A stretch of 47,939 nt of DNA from CAZMGD01 sp964565705 (GTDB lineage: Bacteria; Actinomycetota; Acidimicrobiia; Acidimicrobiales; Ilumatobacteraceae). The notes under the pieces were generated by a model that did not search any database, had not been told where the DNA came from, and was given only the letters and a program-made list of their open reading frames with translations. This document shows positions 1 through 7,167 of the stretch, in pieces (position 1 is the first letter of the stretch; the number at the start of each line of letters is the position of its first letter). The DNA lies in assembly GCA_964565705.1 (NCBI GenBank), contig CAZMGD010000022.1:1-47939 (forward strand), read 5' to 3'. The position numbers and the translations under genes were made by a program.

Positions 1-498
1 CGCAACGGCTACGACGCGGTGTCGATGCGCGACCTGGCCGAGACCTGCCGGATGTCGATGACGACGATCTACCAGTTCTGCCGATCGAAGGATCAGCTGA
101 TCGCCGAGGCCCACATCGACAACCTCGACGCGATGCGCGAGCGGCTGCTCGCTCGACCACCGGCGGGCGCCACGGCGGAGGCGCGGGTGCTGCGCGTCAT
201 GCGCGGCTACGTGCGCGCGCTGGAGGACGACGACCAACTGACCCGCACGCTGATGCGGGCGATGTATGCGCCGGGCGCGCACGCCGCCGAGAGCACCGCT
301 GCGGTGACGACCACCTACAACAGCCTCGTCGACCTGGCGATCGGGGATGCCGAGGTGCCCGACCGCGTGGCCATGATCGCGACGCTGGGCCACGTGATCG
401 ACAGCGTGGTGATCAACTGGATGAGCGGTCGACATGACGCGGCCTGGGCCAAGCGCGAGATCGAGGCGGCGGTACACGTGCTGCTTCGCGGCCAATAA
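1..498 (+). CDS. TetR-family transcriptional regulator (5' truncated)
   Basis: The reading frame is open from the first base of the window, so the gene starts upstream. The first visible residues (RNGYDAVSMRDLAETC) are the middle of a TetR-type helix-turn-helix, followed by the recognition helix around TTIYQFCRSKDQLI, a usual TetR_N pattern with Tyr and Lys conserved. The remaining roughly 120 residues are helical and variable, as expected for the ligand-binding and dimerisation domain. It lies 53 bases upstream of, and in the same direction as, an acyl-CoA synthetase operon, so it may regulate fatty or organic acid degradation in response to an acyl-CoA or acid ligand. That role is inferred from position only. 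An internal ATG at 19 is not the true start, because the HTH would be cut. Confidence 0.9.
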   Translation, partial: RNGYDAVSMRDLAETCRMSMTTIYQFCRSKDQLIAEAHIDNLDAMRERLLARPPAGATAEARVLRVMRGYVRALEDDDQLTRTLMRAMYAPGAHAAESTAAVTTTYNSLVDLAIGDAEVPDRVAMIATLGHVIDSVVINWMSGRHDAAWAKREIEAAVHVLLRGQ

Positions 499-538
499 CC
501 CGTTACCGTCCAGTTCGTCACCGGCGTCGGTCGTGTGC

Positions 539-544
539 TGAGGT
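539..544 (+). promoter_or_regulatory. Candidate -10 box of a leaderless promoter (TGAGGT)
   Basis: TGAGGT ends 7 bases before the ATG at 552 and no Shine-Dalgarno sequence is present. The spacing matches several other genes in the window that have a box of the form NANNNT 6-8 bases before the start codon. The first base and the G at position 2 deviate from TANNNT, so this is one of the weaker members of the set. Confidence 0.3.
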
Positions 545-551
545 TGCTCCC

Positions 552-2267
552 ATGGGGCAACGCCAGAGCGTTCGTGACGTCGACGCGCAGCTGACCGCGC
601 CGGGAGGACCGTTCGAGATCGAACAGGTCGAGGTGGACGGCCGCCCGGTGCGCGTCTGGGCCCGTGCACCGCGCACGATCGGCGACCTGCTCGCGCGGGG
701 CCGGGAGCTGAGCCCCGACCGCCCGTTCCTGATCCTGGGTGACGAGCGGATGACCCACGCCGAGCACTCGAACCGGGTCGCCGCGTTGGCCTCGGCGCTC
801 GTCCACCGATTCGGGGTCGGCCCAGGCGACCGGGTGGCGATCGCGATGCGCAACCTGCCCGAGTGGTCGGTCGCGTTCTTCGCGACGACGCTCCTCGGCG
901 CGATCGCCGTGCCGCTCAACGCGTTCTGGAACGGTGCCGAGCTCGCGTTCGCGCTGGAGGACAGCGAGGCCGAGGTGCTGATCGCCGATGGCGAACGCCT
1001 CGAACGGCTGGCCGATCAGCACGACGCGATCGCCGGCGTCGCCCTGATCGGCACGCGCCTCGACGATCGCAAGACCGACGCCCTGCTGTCGCCCGGCATC
1101 GTCGAGTTCGACGCGCTGCTCGACGGATCGCCGGCTCCGGACGTGGCGGTGCACCCGGACGATCTCGCCACGATCTTCTACACGTCAGGCACGATGGACC
1201 GTCCAAAGGGTGTGCTCGGCACCCACCGCAACATCTGCAACATCGTCGTCGGCCTGCAGTTCGTCGCCGCCCGGGGCATGGCGCGCGCCGGCATCGACCC
1301 GGCGGCGGTGCAGCGCCAGGCACCGGTCGTGCTCCTGCCGGTGCCGCTGTTCCACGGCAGCGGCTGCCACTCGGCGCTGGTCGGCCACGCCTGGTCAGCC
1401 GGCACGATCGTGCTGATGCGCAAGTGGGATCCATCGCTCGCGCTCGACATCATCGAGCGCGAGCAGGTCACCGGGGTGTCGGGCGTGCCGACGATGGTGT
1501 GGGATCTGGTCAACGATCCGTCGATCGAGGGCCGGGATCTCAGCTCCCTGCGCAGCGTCGGTGGCGGCGGAGCGGCATCGCCGCCCGAGCTGCTGCGCCG
1601 CATCCAGCGCGTGCTGCCCGGCCGCGGCGCCGGCACCGGGTACGGGATGACCGAGTCGTCGGCGCTGGTCACCTCGATCGGCGGTGCCGACTACGCGGAG
1701 CGCCCGACGAGCGTGGGAGTGCCCGTGCCGATCGTCGACGTCGGCATCTTCGACGACGGCGGCAACGAACTGCCCACCGGCGAGACCGGCGAGATCTGGA
1801 TGCGTGGATCGACGATCGTGCCCGGCTACTGGCGCCGCCCCGACGCGACCGCGGCCACGTTCACCGACGGATGGCTGCACTCCGGCGACCTCGGCCGCAT
1901 CGACGAGGAAGGCTTCGTCTACATCGTCGACCGGGCCAAGGACATGGTGATCCGCGGCGGCGAGAACATCGCCAGCCTCGAGGTCGAGGCGGTGCTCTAC
2001 GACCACCCGGCCGTGCTCGAAGCAGCGGTGTTCCCCGTGCCGCATCCCTCCCTCGGTGAAGAGGTTGGCGCCGTGGTCCGCCTACGTCCGGGCGAGGTCG
2101 CGACCGCCGATCAGCTCCGTGCGCACGCCGCTGACCGGCTCGCCGCGTTCAAGGTGCCGGCGCACGTCTGGCTGCGCACCGAGCCGTTCCCGCGCGGCGA
2201 CACCGGCAAGATGCTCAAGCGGGCCCTGCGCCAGGAGTACGCGACCCCGGGAGGCAGCCATGGGTGA
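552..2267 (+). CDS. Acyl-CoA synthetase (AMP-forming, class I adenylate-forming enzyme)
   Basis: The 571-aa protein activates a carboxylic acid to its acyl-CoA through an acyl-AMP intermediate. The ATP-binding P-loop YTSGTMDRPKG is at about residues 209-219; it has MD where TG is usual. The A5 motif GYGMTESS is near 362, the hinge Asp lies in SGDLGR near 443, and the C-terminal catalytic Lys is in GDTGKMLKR near 553. Length and motif order are normal for fatty- or aryl-acid-CoA ligases; the substrate cannot be read. Its stop overlaps the start of the enoyl-CoA hydratase by 8 bases, and an acyl-CoA dehydrogenase follows, so it probably supplies the substrate of a short beta-oxidation-type route. 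Confidence 0.95.
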   Translation: MGQRQSVRDVDAQLTAPGGPFEIEQVEVDGRPVRVWARAPRTIGDLLARGRELSPDRPFLILGDERMTHAEHSNRVAALASALVHRFGVGPGDRVAIAMRNLPEWSVAFFATTLLGAIAVPLNAFWNGAELAFALEDSEAEVLIADGERLERLADQHDAIAGVALIGTRLDDRKTDALLSPGIVEFDALLDGSPAPDVAVHPDDLATIFYTSGTMDRPKGVLGTHRNICNIVVGLQFVAARGMARAGIDPAAVQRQAPVVLLPVPLFHGSGCHSALVGHAWSAGTIVLMRKWDPSLALDIIEREQVTGVSGVPTMVWDLVNDPSIEGRDLSSLRSVGGGGAASPPELLRRIQRVLPGRGAGTGYGMTESSALVTSIGGADYAERPTSVGVPVPIVDVGIFDDGGNELPTGETGEIWMRGSTIVPGYWRRPDATAATFTDGWLHSGDLGRIDEEGFVYIVDRAKDMVIRGGENIASLEVEAVLYDHPAVLEAAVFPVPHPSLGEEVGAVVRLRPGEVATADQLRAHAADRLAAFKVPAHVWLRTEPFPRGDTGKMLKRALRQEYATPGGSHG

Positions 2268-3015
2268 ACTGGTCGAGACGACCCGCCGGGGCCAGGTGCT
2301 CGTCGTGTCGATGCGCCGCGACGTGAAGCGCAACGCCATCGACCGCGCCCTCGCCGATGCGATCGATGCCGCGCTGAACGAGGTCGAGGACGACGACGCG
2401 ATCCGGATCGGCGTGCTGACCGGCACGGCCTCGGTGTTCTGCGCTGGCAGCGACCTGACCAGCCGAGGCGACTACGTGACCGAGCGCGGCGGGGAGTACG
2501 GCGTGATCCGCCGCGACCGGCGCAAGCCGCTGATCGCCGCCGTCGAGGGCCTGGCGCTCGGCGGTGGGATGGAGATCGTGCTGACCTGTGACCTCGTGGT
2601 GGCCGCGCGCGACGCCCGCTTCGGGTTGCCGGAGGTGTGTCGCAGCCTCGTACCGACCTGCGGTGGGCTGTTCCGTACGCCGCAGACGCTGCCGGTCAAC
2701 CTCGCCCGCGAGATGCTGCTGACCGGCGAGCCGATGTCCGCCGAGCGCCTGTACGCGGCCGGCGTGGTCAACGTGCTGACCGAACCCGGTGGTGCCGTCG
2801 ACGCGGCGGTGGCGATGGGGGAGCGGATCGCAGCCAACGGGCCGCTCGCCGTGCAGGCGTGCCTGCGGGCGGTCAACGGGTTCGTCGGGACCAACGATGC
2901 CGACACCTGGGCGGCCAACGACGTGGCCGCGAGCTCCATCCGCGGCAGCCAGGACGTGTTGGAGGGTGTGCAGGCGTTCCTCGAGAAGCGCGAACCTCGC
3001 TGGACCGGACGCTGA
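2260..3015 (+). CDS. Enoyl-CoA hydratase/isomerase (crotonase) family protein
   Basis: A 251-aa crotonase-fold protein, the usual family length. The ATG at 2260 is chosen because a purine-rich GGGAGG site precedes it and it falls where family members begin; the frame is open further upstream only as overlap with the synthetase. The two oxyanion-hole segments are visible: FCAGSDL near residues 58-64 and GLALGGGMEI near 97-106. The region around LPEVCRSLVPTCGG holds one of the usual catalytic Glu positions. It would hydrate a 2-enoyl-CoA to the 3-hydroxyacyl-CoA. It overlaps the synthetase by 8 bases and sits 15 bases before the acyl-CoA dehydrogenase, consistent with co-translation. Confidence 0.94.
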   Translation: MGELVETTRRGQVLVVSMRRDVKRNAIDRALADAIDAALNEVEDDDAIRIGVLTGTASVFCAGSDLTSRGDYVTERGGEYGVIRRDRRKPLIAAVEGLALGGGMEIVLTCDLVVAARDARFGLPEVCRSLVPTCGGLFRTPQTLPVNLAREMLLTGEPMSAERLYAAGVVNVLTEPGGAVDAAVAMGERIAANGPLAVQACLRAVNGFVGTNDADTWAANDVAASSIRGSQDVLEGVQAFLEKREPRWTGR

Positions 3016-3030
3016 CGAGAGGACACGACC

Positions 3031-4323
3031 ATGTGGGACTTCGAGACCGACCCCGAGTACCAGCACGACCTCGACTGGGTCGACCGGTTCGTGGGCGAGG
3101 AGATCGAGCCGTTGCAGTTCGTGCTGCCCCACCCGCTGGAGCGCGACCACCCGCTCTGGGAGGCGCTCGTGCCGCCGCTGCAGCAGCAGGTGCGCGACCG
3201 CGGTCTGTGGGCCACACACCTCGGGCCGGAGCTCGGCGGCCCGGGCCACGGGCAGGTGAAGCTGGCGTTGCTCAACCAGATCCTCGGTCGGGTGCCGATG
3301 GCGCCGATCGTGTTCGGCTGCCAGGCGCCCGACAGCGGCAACGCCGAGATCATCGCCCACTACGGCACCGACGAGCTGAAGGACACGTACCTGCGCCCGT
3401 TGCTGAACGGCGAGATCTTCTCCTCGTTCTCGATGACCGAACCGCAGGGCGGATCCGACCCGAAGGAGTTCACCTGCTCGGCTGTGCTCGACGGCGACGA
3501 GTGGGTGATCAACGGCGAGAAGTGGTTCTCCTCGAACGCCAAGTACGCCTCGTTCCTCATCGTCATGGTCGTGACCGAACCGGACAACCCGCCATATCAG
3601 CGTCAGTCGATGATCATCGTCCCGACCGACACGCCGGGCGTGAACATCGTCCGCAACCTCGGCCACTCCTTCAACGGTGAACCGGGTCGGGGCACGCATG
3701 CCTACATCCGTTACGAGGACGTGCGCGTGCCGAAGGACAATCTGCTCGGCGGCCGCGGCAACGCGTTCGTCGTGTCGCAGACACGGCTCGGCGGCGGACG
3801 CATCCACCATGCGATGCGCACCGTCGGCATGGCCCAGCGGGCACTGGACATGATGCTGGAGCGGGCGGTGTCACGCCGCACGCAGGGCGAGCTGCTGTCG
3901 AAGAAGCAGCTGGTGCAGGAGATGGTGGCCGAGTCGTGGATCGATCTCGAGCAGTTCCGCCTGCTCGTGCTGCGCACGGCCTGGAAGATCGACCGCTACC
4001 AGGACTACAAGCGGGTGCGCGGCGACATCTCGGCGGTGAAGGTGGCGATGCCCGGCGTGCTGCATCGCATCGCCTCCCGAGCACTGCAGGTGCACGGATC
4101 GCTCGGCATCACCGAAGAGATGCCGTTCATGGACATGATCTCCAACGCCTACCACCTCGGCCTCGCCGACGGACCGACCGAGGTGCACAAGGTGACGCTG
4201 GCGCGCACGCTGTTCGCCGACGCGACACCGGCGGACGGACTGTTCCCGAGCGGGCACATCCCCGCCGCGCGAGAACGAGCGCTGGCCAAGTACGCGGACG
4301 TCATCGCCCGAGTCGGGATGTGA
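3031..4323 (+). CDS. Acyl-CoA dehydrogenase
   Basis: A 430-aa FAD enzyme that introduces the alpha,beta double bond in acyl-CoA. FAD/substrate contacts are recognisable in FSMTEPQGGSDP near residues 132-143 and in the beta-domain GEKWFSSNAKY. The C-terminal helical domain contains HGSLGITEEMPF near 353-364, with a Glu in the place of the catalytic base seen in many family members. The ATG follows GAGAGGACACGACC, a good ribosome site. It is the last gene of the operon with the acyl-CoA synthetase and enoyl-CoA hydratase. The N-terminus (WDFETDPEYQ) resembles the dehydrogenases of organic or branched acid degradation, but chain-length specificity cannot be stated. Confidence 0.95.
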   Translation: MWDFETDPEYQHDLDWVDRFVGEEIEPLQFVLPHPLERDHPLWEALVPPLQQQVRDRGLWATHLGPELGGPGHGQVKLALLNQILGRVPMAPIVFGCQAPDSGNAEIIAHYGTDELKDTYLRPLLNGEIFSSFSMTEPQGGSDPKEFTCSAVLDGDEWVINGEKWFSSNAKYASFLIVMVVTEPDNPPYQRQSMIIVPTDTPGVNIVRNLGHSFNGEPGRGTHAYIRYEDVRVPKDNLLGGRGNAFVVSQTRLGGGRIHHAMRTVGMAQRALDMMLERAVSRRTQGELLSKKQLVQEMVAESWIDLEQFRLLVLRTAWKIDRYQDYKRVRGDISAVKVAMPGVLHRIASRALQVHGSLGITEEMPFMDMISNAYHLGLADGPTEVHKVTLARTLFADATPADGLFPSGHIPAARERALAKYADVIARVGM

Positions 4324-4353
4324 CCGAGACGGATGCCCTCGCCGCGGCAGCGG

Positions 4354-4410
4354 GGTGTCAGAAGCCCGCTGCGCTGTGATCCAGGTCGGAACCCCCACGG
4401 TTCTGACACC
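4354..4410. repeat. Perfect 10-bp inverted repeat with 37-base loop
   Basis: GGTGTCAGAA at 4354-4363 is the exact reverse complement of TTCTGACACC at 4401-4410. It begins 31 bases after the acyl-CoA dehydrogenase stop. It could be a transcription terminator or RNA stabiliser, a dispersed palindromic element, or paired protein-binding sites. No T-run follows the second arm, which weakens the classical terminator reading. Confidence 0.6.
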
Positions 4411-4553
4411 TACCGGGCTCGAGTGCCGAACGTCGATCGGCGCGGCCGAGCTTCACCCGCATCGGGTCTGGTCAGGCCGGTGGCGGTGCGCGACGATCGA
4501 AGGCGGCCCCGGCAGGTCATGGCGCGCCTGGGGACGAGCTGAGGGAGGCGATC

Positions 4554-4670
4554 GTGGACGAGATGGTCGATCGCACCTGGCATCAGCTGGGGTGCACGGG
4601 TTGGGGCAACCGACTGCTGATCCAGTTCGATCTCGACCTCACCGCTCCGGCATCGCGGACGACCGCCTGA
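4554..4670 (+). CDS. Possible 38-aa ORF upstream of and coupled to the CDF gene
   Basis: A GTG at 4554 is preceded by a strong GAGGGAGG ribosome site at 4541-4548, and the frame runs 38 codons to a TGA at 4668-4670. The downstream CDF-like gene starts at GTG 4672, one base later, and has no ribosome site of its own; this is what would be expected if its translation depends on this small ORF. The peptide (start MDEMVDRTWHQLGC) is not recognised and has no membrane segment. The call rests on the ribosome site and spacing only. Confidence 0.35.
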   Translation: MDEMVDRTWHQLGCTGWGNRLLIQFDLDLTAPASRTTA

Positions 4671-4671
4671 C

Positions 4672-5589
4672 GTGGCGGCTCCCGACATCGCGGCCGAGCG
4701 CCGCGCACTGCTCCTCTCGATCGGCGTCGGTGCCGCGCTCGCCGGGCTCGGCATCCTGTGGGGGATCCTCTCCGGCTCGCAGATGATCCTCCTCGACGGC
4801 GTGTACTCGATCATCGGTGTCGGCGTCTCGTGGCTTCTGCTCCGTGCGTCGGCGCTGGCCAGCCGGAAGCCGAGCCGGCGGTACCCGTTCGGTCGCTACG
4901 CGGTGGTCCCGATGGTCGTCGGACTCCAGGGGTTCGTGTTGCTGGCGACGATCGCGTACGCCGCGGTCGAGGCACTCCTGGTCATCCGCGCGGGGGGCAG
5001 CGAGGTGAGCGCGGGGGCGGCCATCGTGTACGGCGTGATCGCGTCCGTCACCTCGCTCGTCGTGTGGTGGTGGCTGCGTGCGCGCGCCGGTGCCTCCGAC
5101 CTGCTCGTGGCGGAGGCGACTGGCTGGCGGATCGCGGCGCTGCGTGGCGCGGCGGTGTTCGGCGGCTTCGTGGTGCTCGCCGTGCTCGACGGATCGAATT
5201 GGAGCGGCGCCGCGCCGTACGTCGATCCGGTCATGGTGCTGATCACCTGTGTCGTGTTCCTGCCTCCACCGATGCGCATGGTGCGCGGTACGTTTCTCGA
5301 GTTGCTCGAGAAGGCGCCCGACGCGCCGGTCGCCCAGGCGGTCGGTGTCGCCGTCGGAGCCCTCACCGAGCGCTTTCGGTTCGATGCGCCCGAGGTCCGT
5401 GCCACCAAGCTCGGGCCGAAGCTCTACGTGGAACTGGTGGGAGAGGTCGATCCGGACACGACCGTGGCACAGCAGCAGCAGGTGTTCGAGGAGCTCCACG
5501 CCGAGCTCGACCGCTTGCCGTACGAGATCTGGCTGACGGTGGAGCTGACCCCGCGGCCGGACCAGATCGACGACGGAGGTGACCGATGA
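4672..5589 (+). CDS. Cation-diffusion-facilitator-like membrane protein with altered metal site
   Basis: A 305-aa protein with about five or six hydrophobic helices in the first 210 residues and a soluble C-terminal domain of about 90 residues, the architecture of CDF metal/proton antiporters (resembling the predicted Co/Zn/Cd transporter group with an LLDGVYS motif). LLDGVYSIIG at residues 41-50 marks TM2. Canonical CDF pumps carry HxxxD or DxxxD in TM2 and TM5. Here the TM2 position reads YxxxG, and the TM5 segment EATGWRIAALRG near 147-158 lacks the expected Asp. Metal transport is therefore uncertain. GTG at 4672 is the likely start. The stop overlaps the next gene in an ATGA. Confidence 0.75.
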   Translation: MAAPDIAAERRALLLSIGVGAALAGLGILWGILSGSQMILLDGVYSIIGVGVSWLLLRASALASRKPSRRYPFGRYAVVPMVVGLQGFVLLATIAYAAVEALLVIRAGGSEVSAGAAIVYGVIASVTSLVVWWWLRARAGASDLLVAEATGWRIAALRGAAVFGGFVVLAVLDGSNWSGAAPYVDPVMVLITCVVFLPPPMRMVRGTFLELLEKAPDAPVAQAVGVAVGALTERFRFDAPEVRATKLGPKLYVELVGEVDPDTTVAQQQQVFEELHAELDRLPYEIWLTVELTPRPDQIDDGGDR

Positions 5590-7157
5590 GCGACAGCACG
5601 ATCACGTTCGTCGTGCTCGCAGCGGTGGTCGTGCTCTTCGTGAGCAACCGCGTCCCGGTCGCGATCATCGCCCTCGGGACGGCGCTGTCCCTGTGGGCGA
5701 CCGGTGTCCTCGAGCTCGAGCAGGCGACGGCCGGGTTCGGCGACCCGACCGTGCTGTTCATCGCCTCGCTGTTCGTCGTCAGCGAGGCCCTCGACGCGAC
5801 CGGTGTCACGGCGTGGATCGGGCAGCTGCTGATCGAGCGCGCCGGCACCGACCGGACGCGGATCCTCATGGCGATCATGGTGCTGTGCGCGCTGGTGACG
5901 GCGCTGATCACACCGAACGCCTCCGTGGCGGCACTGGTACCGGTCACGGTGATCGTCGCCCTCCGAGTCGGCCAGGAGACGTCGCAGCTGATGATCCCGC
6001 TCGCCTATGCCGCGCACGCGGGCGCGCTCCTGGCACTGACGGGCAGCCCGGTCAGCGTCGTGATCTCCGAGGCTGCCGACGACGCCGGCGCAGGGCGCTT
6101 CGGGTTCTTCGAGTTCGCCCTGACGGGCATCCCGCTGCTGATCGGCACGGTCGCCATCGTGTTGTTGCTGGGCAAGACGCTGCTGCCGCACCGCAGCTCG
6201 TCGACGCTGACGCGCGACCTGAGCGAGCACAGCCAGACCCTGGCCAAGCACTACCGCGTCGACGGGGAAGACGCCACGCGGTTGTTCAGCCGCCGGTACG
6301 GGTCCGCCGAGGTCGTGATCCCGCCGCGCTCGCCGGCGATCGGGAAGCGGGCGTACCCCGGCATGGTCACCGAGAGCGGCGAGCTCGTCGTGCTGGCGGT
6401 GATGCGCGGCAACAAGCGGCTGGGCGAGGAGGACGCCGTGCTGCAGGCGGGCGACACGCTGCTCGTTCGCGGCACCTGGCAGGCGCTCAGCCGCCAGATC
6501 GAGGCCGACGACGCCGTGCTCGCCGTCGATCCACCGGACGTGGTCCGCCGCCAGGCCGTGCCGCTCAGCACGGGTGCGATCCCCTCGATCGTCGTCCTCG
6601 TGGTCATGGTCGTGCTGCTTGCGACGAACGCGGTCCCGCCCGCGGTGGCGGGCATCAGCGCGGCGTGCGCGCTCGTGCTGCTCGGCGTGCTGAGCGTGGA
6701 CCGCGCGTTCGCGTCGGTCGGGTGGACGACCGTCGTCCTCGTCGCCGGCATGATCCCCCTCTCCACGGCGATGCGCGTCACCGGCGCCGCCGAGACGCTG
6801 GCCGGGCACATCGTCGACCTCGTCGGCGACCACGGCCCGTACCCGCTGCTCATCGCCCTGTTCGTGCTGACCGCGGTGCTCGGCCAGCTGATCAGCAACA
6901 TGGCGACCGCGCTGATCGTGATCCCGATCGCACTGTCGGCCGCGGCGGAGCTCGACGTCGCCGCACCGCCGGTCCTGATGAGCATCAACGTGGCGTGCGC
7001 CGCCGCGCTGATGACCCCGGTGGCCACGCCCGCCAACCTGATGGTGATGGAACCGGGCGACTACCGGTTCAACGACTACTGGAAGATCGGGCTGCCCGTC
7101 CTCGCCTGGTACTTCGTCGTCAGCGTGTTCCTCGTACCGCTGATCTGGAACTTCTGA
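5586..7157 (+). CDS. SLC13-family (DASS/CitM-type) permease with central TrkA-C domain
   Basis: A 523-aa integral membrane protein. Hydrophobic helices fill about residues 5-210 and 330-520. Between them lies a soluble stretch of about 100 residues containing GKRAYPGMV and AGDTLLVRGTW, which reads as a single RCK_C/TrkA-C ligand-binding domain. This layout is typical of SLC13-like carriers for dicarboxylates, sulfate or other anions; the substrate is not predictable. Each half repeats the family theme of a re-entrant small-residue segment (for example TPNASVAALVPVT and TPVATPANLMVM). The ATG at 5586 has GGAGGTG upstream and overlaps the CDF stop by four bases. A shorter paralogue follows 10 bases downstream. 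Confidence 0.88.
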   Translation: MSDSTITFVVLAAVVVLFVSNRVPVAIIALGTALSLWATGVLELEQATAGFGDPTVLFIASLFVVSEALDATGVTAWIGQLLIERAGTDRTRILMAIMVLCALVTALITPNASVAALVPVTVIVALRVGQETSQLMIPLAYAAHAGALLALTGSPVSVVISEAADDAGAGRFGFFEFALTGIPLLIGTVAIVLLLGKTLLPHRSSSTLTRDLSEHSQTLAKHYRVDGEDATRLFSRRYGSAEVVIPPRSPAIGKRAYPGMVTESGELVVLAVMRGNKRLGEEDAVLQAGDTLLVRGTWQALSRQIEADDAVLAVDPPDVVRRQAVPLSTGAIPSIVVLVVMVVLLATNAVPPAVAGISAACALVLLGVLSVDRAFASVGWTTVVLVAGMIPLSTAMRVTGAAETLAGHIVDLVGDHGPYPLLIALFVLTAVLGQLISNMATALIVIPIALSAAAELDVAAPPVLMSINVACAAALMTPVATPANLMVMEPGDYRFNDYWKIGLPVLAWYFVVSVFLVPLIWNF

Positions 7158-7167
7158 CGGTCGACGA

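Larger units (their letters stand above)
4324..4671. other. Spacer between the beta-oxidation operon and the CDF gene
   Basis: About 350 bases without a clear gene. It holds a 10-bp inverted repeat (4354-4363 and 4401-4410) close behind the acyl-CoA dehydrogenase stop, then about 140 bases with nothing recognisable, then a possible 38-codon reading frame from 4554. No promoter box could be placed with confidence. Confidence 0.6.

Noticed and set aside
4355..4786. A 143-codon plus-strand frame in the spacer before the CDF gene
   Set aside because: It overlaps the start of the CDF gene, has no ribosome site, and does not resemble a protein; its start lies in the inverted repeat.
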